From assembly GCA_018266795.1 (NCBI GenBank), contig JAFDZV010000007.1, forward strand, positions 18,282 through 82,281: a stretch of 64,000 nt of DNA. Direction: 5' to 3'. Position 1 is the first letter of the stretch. Every line of letters begins with the position of its first letter. The notes below the pieces were generated by a model. That model was not told the DNA's origin. It worked only from the letters and a program-made list of their open reading frames with translations, and searched no databases. This DNA is from Bacteroidota bacterium. GTDB taxonomy: Bacteria > Bacteroidota > Ignavibacteria > OLB7. Of this stretch, positions 43,954 through 54,100 are shown one piece after another. The translations under genes and the position numbers were made by a program.

Positions 43954-44144
43954 TGGTGCCCTCCCGCGCAGGCGGAGCAACCTTTTGCGATCAACGACAC
44001 GATGACCATGGCCGCAAACAGGCCAAGGCATCCGCGAGGGCCCGATTCTCCAACTCCGGCGATGATGCTCATCACGAAATCGATAATCGGGGAGATGAAC
44101 CTGAGCAGGATGATGATGACAATTGCGATCACTATGAACTCCAT
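43950..44144 (-). CDS. Small two-helix membrane protein
   Basis: 64 residues from ATG 44144, which has GGAGG five bases upstream. Two hydrophobic segments (FIVIAIVIIILLRFISPIIDF and LGLFAAMVIVSLIAKGC) flank a GVGESGPRG loop. Cys residues cluster at the end (CSACAGG). It is too short and generic for a family call. Coupled by a 4-base overlap to the 318-aa gene, and 89 bases downstream of the M4 protease gene; it might be a toxin-like membrane effector, an anchor or a holin-like peptide. Confidence 0.65.
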   Translation of the reverse strand: MEFIVIAIVIIILLRFISPIIDFVMSIIAGVGESGPRGCLGLFAAMVIVSLIAKGCSACAGGHQ

Positions 44145-44233
44145 GCGAACCTCCATCTGTTGGAAGAATCCGGCATTACTGGAAATATCAACGGGGGGGG
44201 ATGATGAAACTCCTGCATATCGATGGCACGGTG

Positions 44234-46003
44234 TTACCGGGCCGCGCCCGGCCTCGGAATTCCGACGTCATCGAATGCACGTGCGATGGCGGCAAGCTTT
44301 GCTTCGGCCCGGGGGTCGCTCAGCAACGATGTTATCGCGACGTTCTCCACACGTAACCGGCTTTCGGAAAATGTTGCCTGCTGGTAGATCCCATCCACCA
44401 ATGCCTTGTAGAATATTTCGGCAACAAGATTCGGTTCGAATAGATAGCGCCCGCGGTGGTCCATCGCCGTCAGGATGTTGTACGCCGCCTTGTTGTGAAT
44501 TCCGCTGTTGACGTGCACGCCGCCCCAATCGCTGAAACGGCGTCCCGGCAGATCCACATACGCATCCATGTGATCGGGTTGCGGGTGGGGCACGTCCTGA
44601 ACCGTATACCGGTACTTCCCCGGCTCCTTCATGCTCCTGACCGGCGAGCCGAGCCCTCTGCCGAGCTCCCAATCCCAACCGGCAATATCGGCGCGCCCGG
44701 CATTGAGAATAATAACGGCGAAGATATCGGAGTACGACTCATTCAGTGCACCGGATTGCCCCAGGTAGTCCAACCGCGCCATATGCTGCGTGACACCGTG
44801 AAATACCTCATGCGCCACGATATCACGGGCAACGGCGAAGGAGCGCATGCGGCCATCGACAACGATCTGGCCGAACACGGCCTGCATCCGATGAAGCAGC
44901 CATGCGGAATTACGCCACTCCGGCCCATCCGCCCCGTACACGCAATACATGCTCGAAACAATCGGCTTTCCATGACCATCGATTCCCCGATGGCCGAGAA
45001 TATTCATCAGATAGTTGGCCACCGCCGTGAGATTTCGGTGTGCCTCGTCGAAATCGGGACCGTACGGAGGGTATACCCGTTCCCCCGGCAACAAATCCCC
45101 ATGATTGAGAATGTTCAGGTAGCCGAAGTCGCACGTGACGGAGATGGCATTCTCCTCCGGGAGCATTCCAAGTATCTCCTCCCCGTTCTCCGGATCATCC
45201 TCCCACGTCGCACCGGCATCCGCTCCGCCGGATGAAACACCTGCCGGCACAGCGTCTGCATCGCCCGGCCCGACAAAAGACCAACGATCATAGGATTCAT
45301 CCGGGCTGCAGGGTATCTCCAGAACCACTTCACCGAAATTCGCATCCACCAGGCAATCGTATGCCACGGGAATCAGCAGCCCGGCATCGAGCATTGAATC
45401 CTCCATCGGAACTACATTGCCGACACGATAGACAAGCATCCATCCATTCCGCTCGCTCTCCGCCGCGTCAGGCGGCCTCTTGTTGCTCTCCGGATCGTTC
45501 CCGTTTCGGTAGTAATAGAGTTGCAACATACCGGCCGTCCTCCGCTCCTCATCAGTCAGCTCCTGCGCCTCCGGCATGCCGTGAGCTATCCTGAACGCCA
45601 TTTCACCGGAAAGACGCGGGCGCGGATCAACGTCGATCGAGGGCGCAATGACACCGTTCACGGCAATCAGATTGTTCCCTGAATCCATTTCAATCGCCAC
45701 TGACGATCCGTACACCGCTATCCCATGAAGGGTCTGGCGAAATTTGACGCTCCGGGTAGCGCTCTTCGGCCACTCCCTGAAGGATATGTCGACGAATTCC
45801 GTCTCTTCCTCATTATCCATCGGCTCCATCCACAATCCTCCACCGACGACGAGAAAATCGAGATGGAAACGAGCGGCGCTCACAGGATCGAGATTATCCA
45901 GGTCATCGCCGAAAACGTGGCCGTGCATCGGGTCGTGGCCGCGCACGTGAATACCGCCGGCGGCGCCGGCGTGGTAGGAGAGTATGCGCATGGGTTTGCT
46001 CAT
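44234..46003 (-). CDS. Thermolysin-like M4 metallopeptidase without signal peptide
   Basis: 589 residues. The M4 active site is complete: H398-E399-V-F-H402 in AHEVFHGVTQH, and zinc ligand E422 in GALNESYSDIF, 24 residues after the first His as in thermolysin; GGVHVNSGIHNKAAY gives the substrate-binding His. A propeptide-like FTP/PepSY stretch (residues ~75-230, SVKFRQTLHGIAVYGSSVAIE) is present. Unlike classical M4 enzymes it has no signal peptide or membrane segment, starting MSKPMRILSYHAGAAGG, so it should be cytoplasmic unless another path exports it. It lies 36 bases after the caspase gene and may be activated by it (inference). Confidence 0.9.
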   Translation of the reverse strand: MSKPMRILSYHAGAAGGIHVRGHDPMHGHVFGDDLDNLDPVSAARFHLDFLVVGGGLWMEPMDNEEETEFVDISFREWPKSATRSVKFRQTLHGIAVYGSSVAIEMDSGNNLIAVNGVIAPSIDVDPRPRLSGEMAFRIAHGMPEAQELTDEERRTAGMLQLYYYRNGNDPESNKRPPDAAESERNGWMLVYRVGNVVPMEDSMLDAGLLIPVAYDCLVDANFGEVVLEIPCSPDESYDRWSFVGPGDADAVPAGVSSGGADAGATWEDDPENGEEILGMLPEENAISVTCDFGYLNILNHGDLLPGERVYPPYGPDFDEAHRNLTAVANYLMNILGHRGIDGHGKPIVSSMYCVYGADGPEWRNSAWLLHRMQAVFGQIVVDGRMRSFAVARDIVAHEVFHGVTQHMARLDYLGQSGALNESYSDIFAVIILNAGRADIAGWDWELGRGLGSPVRSMKEPGKYRYTVQDVPHPQPDHMDAYVDLPGRRFSDWGGVHVNSGIHNKAAYNILTAMDHRGRYLFEPNLVAEIFYKALVDGIYQQATFSESRLRVENVAITSLLSDPRAEAKLAAIARAFDDVGIPRPGAAR

Positions 46004-46039
46004 GGTTCATCATCGGTTATTTAAGGACCAATCATCGAC

Positions 46040-48076
46040 TCAATCAGCACGAGTCGTGGTAATCAGTAAATCCTGTGTCCACCATGAGTCTTTGTGTTCA
46101 TCACCACGAACGGAACCAAACGCCCGCGTCTTCACCCCTGCATCCACACCGGTTGATGTGCGCAATGCGGTACGGTAATTAATTCGCTCGGCAAGAGATT
46201 CCTGATCCAACAGTGTTGCATCGCAATCGCCCGTCGTCACAACCAACTTCAACACATCTTCGGCACTGTCAGCGTTCGCTCGGACATCGAAGGGAACGGG
46301 TCGGCCGTCGTCGGCCATAATCGATTCACCAGGTGCAAGCCATGTTCCACCGCCGGGCAGCATCTCCGACGTGATGGCATACGTATCGGAAAGCGCCAGC
46401 AACATGCAATACAGAGGAAATGTAGAAATGTTTGTCACCATGACACGCATGGAAGGTCGTATCCATTCACCATCGACATGTAGATACCGCAACCGAACGT
46501 GGTCGACACCGATCGGCATTTCCCAGGAATCGTTGGGCAGGGCGTCCGAGCGGAACGCAGGATTCACGAGCAACAGAAGCTGGACGAAACCATTGGACGG
46601 GCCGTCCCGGCCGACGAGGCTCGCCAGCCTCTTCCAGCGAGCAATGTGCTCGAGCCCTTCCACCACGAGACCGGCCGCGAATTCATCGACGCCTTCTATG
46701 AGAGCACATGGCGAACTCGTCGGCGCGGACCTGATGGTGTATGCGCCCGGCAACGCCTCGGCAACACAGGTGGCTTCGTCAATCGCTCTCTCCTCAACAT
46801 GTAATGCACCAGTTCCCAAAGGACCGGCCGTTGCCAGCGCATGGCGTATCCTCCTGCATCCGGCGTCATCGCCCATCAATGCAACATTGAGCCGAAAGCC
46901 TGATTGGTGGACGATGACAGCGCTGTACATCTCCTTTTCATGGAGAAGGCCGGTGTGAATATTAAGATCGACGGAGCACTCGTGCGGTCGAACAGACGTC
47001 GCCGAAGCTGTACCAATCGTGGTCGATTTAAGGTCGCCTGCAGCGATGGTCGCTCCATACGGAAGAATGGCAAAGACGCAGGGACTGCCGTTGTCCGCTC
47101 TAATGCCATGAAGTGCACCACCGTCAACCACCCAACCCGACTCATGATGTCGAAGGGTAAACAACCGCAACCGTGTCTGAATACCGCCGCCGAACAGACG
47201 TTGGTCGAGCAGATCGTGATCAACCGCCTCGATGTGCGGCATCTGATCGACGAATCGGCTATTGACAAGCCCCTGTATACGTTTGATAAACGTGTGATAC
47301 GTCGTGGCGCCGCCCGCCTTGCGCAGGGTGTCGAGCAGAAACCATGAGAAAAGCCCGTGGAATCGATGATCGATAAAACATTCTCTGGCACGTTGGTGCG
47401 GGTGGCAGGCGGCTAGAAGAATGTGTCGACCATGTACTGGAATCCAATGATCGCGGCCGCCGGAGGCTCCAATTACAAACGATCTCACATCGTGGCCTGT
47501 ATTGTAGAGGTATGTGTTGAGTGGACGTGTTCTGTGATCGCGGCCGATCTCACGAACGGCACCGAGCGTCATGCATTCGGGATCATTGACCTCCACGGCT
47601 CCACCGCCGCCCTCATCGCGTGTGCCGGATCCTGCATGGCAGCAATCCAGAATCACGAGAATGTGAGAATCATGCACGGCGATCTCAGCAATAAGGCAGG
47701 CCATTTCCTTATCGGTCAAATCCCAGGAACCCGGCTGGCGGCTATCGTAACAGACCAGCGTTTCCATCATTTCGCCGTTTGGGATATCATCGTTCAATAC
47801 CGGTGCGACCCCGCGCGACCCGTGGCCACAGAAGTAGAAGAGCACGGCATCATCTTTTCCTGCCTGGCTCAGATGGTTGCGGAAGCCTTGGATAACAGCC
47901 GTACGCGTAGCACAATCATTGAGCAGAACATGACCATCGATGTTCCATTCAGCCGAAACGATTCCCTGCAGGAATGCTTCCATCCCCCGAACATCGTTGA
48001 CACAGCCCAAGAGTGATCGAATACCCGGTGGATAGTCGTTGATGCCGACCAGAAGGGCAAATAGTCTGTGGCTCAT
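46040..48076 (-). CDS. C14 caspase-like (metacaspase-type) protease with C-terminal DUF4384-like domain
   Basis: 678 residues from ATG 48076. Residues 1-270 are a caspase-fold peptidase: start ALLVGINDYP, catalytic H85 in FYFCGHGSR, C146 in ILDCCHAGSG, later ILLAACHPHQ. It should cleave after basic or acidic residues like metacaspases; specificity cannot be told. Residues ~300-480 are unassigned. Residues ~560-650 (VRLRYLHVDGEWIRP...VTNISTFPLYCMLLALSDTYAI...LAPGES) resemble the DUF4384 beta domain often found after bacterial caspases. No signal peptide. Its start overlaps the TPR-CHAT stop by 4 bases, so the two proteases are translationally coupled. Confidence 0.9.
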   Translation of the reverse strand: MSHRLFALLVGINDYPPGIRSLLGCVNDVRGMEAFLQGIVSAEWNIDGHVLLNDCATRTAVIQGFRNHLSQAGKDDAVLFYFCGHGSRGVAPVLNDDIPNGEMMETLVCYDSRQPGSWDLTDKEMACLIAEIAVHDSHILVILDCCHAGSGTRDEGGGGAVEVNDPECMTLGAVREIGRDHRTRPLNTYLYNTGHDVRSFVIGASGGRDHWIPVHGRHILLAACHPHQRARECFIDHRFHGLFSWFLLDTLRKAGGATTYHTFIKRIQGLVNSRFVDQMPHIEAVDHDLLDQRLFGGGIQTRLRLFTLRHHESGWVVDGGALHGIRADNGSPCVFAILPYGATIAAGDLKSTTIGTASATSVRPHECSVDLNIHTGLLHEKEMYSAVIVHQSGFRLNVALMGDDAGCRRIRHALATAGPLGTGALHVEERAIDEATCVAEALPGAYTIRSAPTSSPCALIEGVDEFAAGLVVEGLEHIARWKRLASLVGRDGPSNGFVQLLLLVNPAFRSDALPNDSWEMPIGVDHVRLRYLHVDGEWIRPSMRVMVTNISTFPLYCMLLALSDTYAITSEMLPGGGTWLAPGESIMADDGRPVPFDVRANADSAEDVLKLVVTTGDCDATLLDQESLAERINYRTALRTSTGVDAGVKTRAFGSVRGDEHKDSWWTQDLLITTTRAD

Positions 48077-51042
48077 ACAGACAATGGTTTTGAATTTCGA
48101 GATATCAACCCACGCCGGAAGGGGCGGAGGCGTCGTGGACTGCCATACATCTGATATCCGGCCCAATAGAATGGATTGGTGCAGTCCATACCGGACTGGC
48201 GATTCAGATCACCGGAAAAGCACTCGCGCTGTACACGCTGCAATGCAAGGTCGCACGGATAACGCCGCAGATATCGATAGAAGCGTTCGACTATTGCATG
48301 CGCCGGCGCGTCGGCTGCCGGCCATAATGATCCCAGGATGCTCGAGGCACCGCAACGCCAGAATGTATCCGCAAGGCTGACTATGATACGTGAGGGATGC
48401 ACATAACTATCCGCCGACCAGCATGCGGTGAGCGTGATGTGCTGCAATTCTGGAAACCTGCGAGCGGCCAGATCGAGGCAACTCAGAATCACGGGGCCGC
48501 CATCCTTACTCAGCAGAACGAGCCCTGTATCGCCAAGAGCGTCGGGACGAAACCTACCATGGCAAGCCAGGTGCGCCACGCTGCATCGTGCGAGTTCTTC
48601 AAGCACCCGCTCTTTGTCGGCAGATTGATTTTCGAGGCTCTCAACATGCAAACGGTTAGCAGCGAATGCTGCTTTCACGACGATTAATTCCCCGTCAATG
48701 CCCTCTAACGGATCGAATGCCGGAGAGACACCAACAACCAATGCTTTTCGCCTTGTATGCCGCAACGCGCGCCACTCTCGTACTTCCCTGCCCCGATACG
48801 GTTCAAATGCAATCGAGACGGCGCATCGCTCGCAGAGATAACAACTCCCGATACGCATGGCGGCAAACGGAAACCCGTGCAGGCAGTCGTCGGGAAGTAT
48901 GGTCAACCGCACAACCCAGCGAGGGAATCGCTCCACGATATGATCGAGCTGCAGTGCCTGCGCCAGCTCCAGCGCAAGTGTGTCGCGTTCTTGATCGGTA
49001 TTTCGGCGCGGATGTGAATCTTCTCCGCGACGTCGATCAAAATGGAAGGCACGGGTGCGCTGTTTCACATCATCGTGAATCAACCGGTGCCACTGCCGCA
49101 CAGCCTCTCGAATCTGCGACCGTGTGACGGGGTTGACGCCGAAACGAAGTTGCATCCAGCCGGACAGCACAACGAACACACGATCGGGCAGGACCAGAAA
49201 GGCTACCACAGTCCGGCGTGGCGAACACCCCATGAGCCGCCTTGCAAACGATGTTTGGTGCGCGACTGCTTCACTGCCGGTGCGGTCATGAACGACACGC
49301 GGACGATGTCCTTCGATACGGCACATGACCTCATGTATGGCACGCATCTCTTTCCACCGCAGCATCGGGCGTTTGAACCACGGTGCGCATCCGCGGTCAG
49401 CGTGAAGCTGCATGAGTTTGTCTATGGCCAGCGCTAACTGCTTCTCTTCATCGGTCCATTTATTGACCATGTAGATTGCCCGATCTTCCGGCGGGAGCGA
49501 TTCGGCCAATTCATGGACCAGGACATCCGCTTCCCTCATGATATCGCGGTACCCAGCTTCATCATGTTCCATGCGCAGCATGCATTCGGCTCGAAGCCGC
49601 GTTGCCTCCCAGACCATCGGCTTGATTCCCATGCGTTCAAATTCCACTGCAGCATCGTTGAAAAGATGTGTGGGTTCAACAAACATCAAGCTGCGATCGG
49701 ATGGCGGAAGTGTTGATACGCTGATATATCGGCATATTCCGTCCAGCATCACCAGATGAGCCGCGATCAGCCTGGAATCACTTTCGCCGAACATCTCATG
49801 CATTGTATCAACGTACTGCCGAGCGCCCGCGACACCACCACCGTCAACAAGCTGGTGAACGTGAAGCACGTGTTGCTCGAACAGCGACAAAAAGCTTGGC
49901 GATCGGTGGATCGCAGGAAGGTTTGTATCATTCTCCACCTCATTGCCGGAATCACCTGCGGCTCCCGTGAACGTATGTTTCCCTTGCCATGCTCTATACA
50001 CGGAAACTCCTTGCACCGATGACGATACCCGCTTCCGCGCAAGATTCATAAGGATACGCGCATGCGCTGCGGACGCGCCATCGCCCATGTTCTCAGCCCG
50101 GTGCTCGAGTTCGCTCAACTCCTCACGCGCTTCGAATGCCTGGTTCAGCAGGATGCGCATGTAGGCGCGTGTGAGCATGGCCTGGTTGACGGCGTGCTCG
50201 AAGCCGGCCGCGGAGCAGTGGTCGAGCGCTTCCCTGTGTAGGCGCATCCCTTCACCGTACTCCCCTTGCAGCATTCTGATCTTTGCACGGAGTTCAACGC
50301 ATCGAACCCAGGCACCCGGATCGCGGCTGCCGTCCTGTACAGCCGGCATCAGTTCCACAAGCTGGTTCTCGGCAATGCCGAGTTCTCCGCACTCCAAGTG
50401 TGATTGCGCGATGAAAAGCCGCATTGGAATTTCGGCTCGGTGTGCAATGTCCGGAACATTAACCCCTGTGTACGCCAGCCCTCTGCTCAGGATTGCGATT
50501 GCAGCGGCGAAGTTCCCCCGGCACATCTGGAGTCGGCCGGTGCAAAGAAGCAGCCTTGACAACAGAAGTGTTCGGTGTCCGGTATCTTTTATTGACGGGA
50601 ATGCCGTCGCCTCCCATTGCATCAATGTCTGTTGTGTTGCCGCGCCCCATTCGACCGTGCCGACCTGGTCACACATCGACCGCAATAACTGCTCGGCATG
50701 TTCGATGCGCCCTTCGGCCAGGGCATACTGTGTGCGCTTCAGAGTGGCATACGATGCCGCTGAGATATTGCCCGCGTCTGCAGTAAGCGAGGCGTAACAC
50801 ATGAGAAGATCGTCGCTCGGTCCCCCGTAGCCGAACAGGAAGGCAAGGTCCGCACATCGGTCGATCACGACAAGGTGGGCTGCTTCCATTCGCTGCAGTA
50901 ACGGCCCGCCCCCATACTCCGACACCATGCGTATCAGCAAATCGATATACACATCGAGAGCGATTCGATGCTTGCCCTCCCTCCATACAGTTTCGGCCCG
51001 TTGAAATCCCTCATTCAGCCATGTATACTCACGATCATCCAT
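48073..51042 (-). CDS. TPR-CHAT protease
   Basis: 989 residues. ATG 51042 has GGGAG seven bases upstream. Residues 1-560 are helical with TPR-like repeats (AAIAILSRGLAYTG, GMRLHREALDHC, AYMRILLNQAFEAREELSELEH). Residues ~620-985 form the CHAT domain: VVRLTILPDDCLHGFPFAAM, catalytic H828 in VAHLACHGRF, C874 in ITLTACWSAD, and the terminal CGASSILGSLWPAADAPA. This is the separase-like CHAT group in which TPRs bind a partner or regulator that gates the protease, as in Craspase. No CARF or Cas partner is here, so the trigger would differ. It is coupled to the caspase gene by ATGA overlap. Confidence 0.88.
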   Translation of the reverse strand: MDDREYTWLNEGFQRAETVWREGKHRIALDVYIDLLIRMVSEYGGGPLLQRMEAAHLVVIDRCADLAFLFGYGGPSDDLLMCYASLTADAGNISAASYATLKRTQYALAEGRIEHAEQLLRSMCDQVGTVEWGAATQQTLMQWEATAFPSIKDTGHRTLLLSRLLLCTGRLQMCRGNFAAAIAILSRGLAYTGVNVPDIAHRAEIPMRLFIAQSHLECGELGIAENQLVELMPAVQDGSRDPGAWVRCVELRAKIRMLQGEYGEGMRLHREALDHCSAAGFEHAVNQAMLTRAYMRILLNQAFEAREELSELEHRAENMGDGASAAHARILMNLARKRVSSSVQGVSVYRAWQGKHTFTGAAGDSGNEVENDTNLPAIHRSPSFLSLFEQHVLHVHQLVDGGGVAGARQYVDTMHEMFGESDSRLIAAHLVMLDGICRYISVSTLPPSDRSLMFVEPTHLFNDAAVEFERMGIKPMVWEATRLRAECMLRMEHDEAGYRDIMREADVLVHELAESLPPEDRAIYMVNKWTDEEKQLALAIDKLMQLHADRGCAPWFKRPMLRWKEMRAIHEVMCRIEGHRPRVVHDRTGSEAVAHQTSFARRLMGCSPRRTVVAFLVLPDRVFVVLSGWMQLRFGVNPVTRSQIREAVRQWHRLIHDDVKQRTRAFHFDRRRGEDSHPRRNTDQERDTLALELAQALQLDHIVERFPRWVVRLTILPDDCLHGFPFAAMRIGSCYLCERCAVSIAFEPYRGREVREWRALRHTRRKALVVGVSPAFDPLEGIDGELIVVKAAFAANRLHVESLENQSADKERVLEELARCSVAHLACHGRFRPDALGDTGLVLLSKDGGPVILSCLDLAARRFPELQHITLTACWSADSYVHPSRIIVSLADTFWRCGASSILGSLWPAADAPAHAIVERFYRYLRRYPCDLALQRVQRECFSGDLNRQSGMDCTNPFYWAGYQMYGSPRRLRPFRRGLISRNSKPLSV

Positions 51043-51122
51043 GGAGATTCTCCCGCTGCTGCTACATCACGCGTGACTACCTTCGCGTGCGAACCGCAAT
51101 CGCCGAATGGGCTATCGGCTTG

Positions 51123-54100
51123 TCACCATCCTGTCACAGAGGCCGACATCACCCCTATTCTGTTTGAATCGACAGGCATCGACAACGGGAATTCCCGCCA
51201 TCGCAGCTCAGGGCTCAACGTGGCCTGTGCTTGTTCCAGCGGCGACTCGCCGATAAGTTTCAGCACCTGATTGTCGGGCATGTGGTAAGCCACCGGATCC
51301 AGACCGGCAATACTGCCTCTGGGCAGATTGAACGCCTTGACAACATCCCCAAAGGCCCCCGGCTCCTGCATGTTCAGGAACGGCGGCGAATACTCCACAT
51401 GAGAGAGCAGATCCTCGGCCACGTAGACTGACGTCTTGTCCTGAACAAATAGGCTGGAGCCGTCGGTCCGCAGTGACGCTCGCGACGGCAGTTGATCGAG
51501 AAACACCTCCACCCCAAGCCTGTCTCCGTGAATCGCTGCCGTTGCCCCTTCCATCTTCGTTGTAGCAAGGCTGGCAAGTTCGTACAGATTTCTGCGGCCC
51601 GCTTCATTCAATGCATCGGATTGCAGGAGATCGTTGACCTCATTCAAAAACCGTGGCCCACAGGGCGCATCGGCCATCACTGCTCGATTTGCCCAGGCCG
51701 CCGCGTCACGCGAACGCCCCATCGCGAGTTCGGCGACGGCTCGCCGGAACACCAACTCCCGTAACTCTCCATGCTGTTCAATCAGGGCTTCGATTTTTCT
51801 GCCGGCCATTTCGAAGTCGTGCGCACGGAGTAACGCGTCGGGGCTGTTCAGCAATTCCGGATTGATGTCCGTGGCGATCTCGAGTTCTCTACGACCCGAT
51901 CGCGCCGCCTGTTGAATTTCCCGGATACCGTGATCGCCAAAGAATTTCCGCGTGCTGCCGAGTTCAGCGCGCATATTCGCAGAGAGATCCTTCACCGGCA
52001 CATACACTTTTCCTGTAATATGGTCCACCCGTACATTGAAGATCTGTCCACGCATCTGGACTTTCACCTGCGACATCCCGGCAATTTCGTTCGCGACTGG
52101 TGCCGGCTGCGAAATCAATGCATATGGCTCCTCCCCAAGCTGCACGTACTTAGCCGATTCAAATACGCCATCTGCCTCCTCCGCGGTCATCGACTTGAGA
52201 TCGACGACGCTCGAGTGCGGCGCTGGTGATACAACACGCGCATCCGGAGTTCCTGCAAGCTCTCCTTCCCTTCCTGCACGCACCCAGTTCTTCGAATCAC
52301 GTGACTTTATCATGTATTCCCTGGTGTTGCGCAGTGTTCCGGAAATACGTCGATCAACGGCGGTCACATCCTTTGCAATTCCTCCTTCGATCTTCGGCAC
52401 ATTCCACTCCCCAGCCTTACTTAACTGTCGCCCCAGCTCCTGCGCCTGCTCACCCTGACGAGCATCGAATCGGATCGAGATTTCGCGTTGGCTCCATCCA
52501 ATCCGCAGTTCACTCTGGACGGTACCGTCAGCCTCCGTCTGCAGGCGGACATCCCGTGTGCCTTTCTCCAGGGTTCGTATGAATTCTCGCGATCGAACCT
52601 CGGCAGTCGGTCCCATCAACCGTTCTCTGGGGATCACCGAAATGCGAGGAGCAGCCCCTGCATCCGATGCAATGACCTTGTACTGCGGCCCGACGAAGTC
52701 CCCCTTCCCTACCATTTCCATATCACGCACAGCCCCACTGAGCGGTCGACGCAACCAGTCGGGAATCGTCCGTTTGAGCACCGTTCGCTCCAACATCTTA
52801 AATCGGGATGCAAGCAACACCCCTCCCTCCGCCGGAACAACCGTACCCGATTGTTCTCCGACAGCGGAGATAAGCGTACGCAACGTTTCCCACGACTCGC
52901 CGTTGTATCCACGATTATGGAATCCAAGTGAGTCCCAACCCCGGAACCGCAATCCTTGTTGCGTGCGAACCCACGAGGAGAACCACTGGGAGGTGTCAAC
53001 GGGAAGGAGGTCAAGGAATCGCAGTGCATTCTCGCGTGTGCTGTCCGAAATCCACGCAACCAACACCGACCATTTCATGACCTGGTTCAGCTCTTCATAG
53101 CGAGGCTCGAACCGGCCGATTTCTTCGAAATAATTATTCCACCACCGAATTGACTCCGCATTCAATGGATTCACCGTATCGCTCTCTGTTGTTGCGAACA
53201 CGACCGTTCCCTTTGCAAAGACACGCGTTCCCTTACGCCCCCAGAGAACAGCGTTGGAATCACCGTCCACCTGGAACCCATTGTCGAACACACCGAACCA
53301 GAGACGGGTACTGGGGAATCGCTCCATGTCTTCGAGGTATAGCGGAGGGATATCCATCGTCGAGGAGGATATTGCCGGAGCCAGCTCACGGACGGGCGCG
53401 GACGACCGACAGTTGAGCGTCCAGAGTTTCGCGAGCAGATCACAATAGAACAGGTTCATTCCGACTACGGTTCCCTGGAGATCGCCATCGTAGCGCGCAC
53501 GCTGGTAGAAACAGTGCTGAAGCAGTGGATCCTCCCAATCGGCGAGACCGCGAAGACATAGTCGGCGAAAGTTCGGTTCCTGCTGTAACGCTGTTTGCAG
53601 GATAACCGCCCTCCGATACCGATTCCCCGAGAGCAGCGTCGTGTGGCTATCCAACATTACATGAGCGCTGGAATCAAGACGCTCCGTCGAACCCCGGAGA
53701 AGAATCCCCCACATGAGGTCGACAGCCGCACTGTCGCCCTCCTCAATACGTTTCAGCCATGTTCTTCCCCGTTGCAAGAGAATTTTCCGAAGAGCAGGGA
53801 CCGTCGCAGGATTTCCGGTGTGCACGAGCCGTTCCAGGTTCCTCACGCTGCTCGCCGAGATTACACATTGGCGCACATCGTTGAGAAGGGTTGGAGCGAC
53901 CGAATCGGCATAGAAGCGCTTCAACGAATCCGGCTGAAGCGTCGGATCCAACGAGAATCCAAGCCCCATAACAAGGCCTCGCTTCGCGGCGCCCTCCATC
54001 AGAGATTTCCGGCTGCGATCGACGGCCAACTGGTAGGATTTGTTCAATGTCTCGCTTTTCCGCTTATACCATCGACGGTTGGCTTCCGACATGCGGCGGA

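Noticed and set aside
48073..51042. Idea that TPR-CHAT is part of a type III-E CRISPR (Craspase) locus
   Set aside because: No Cas7-like effector, no repeats or spacers anywhere in the window.
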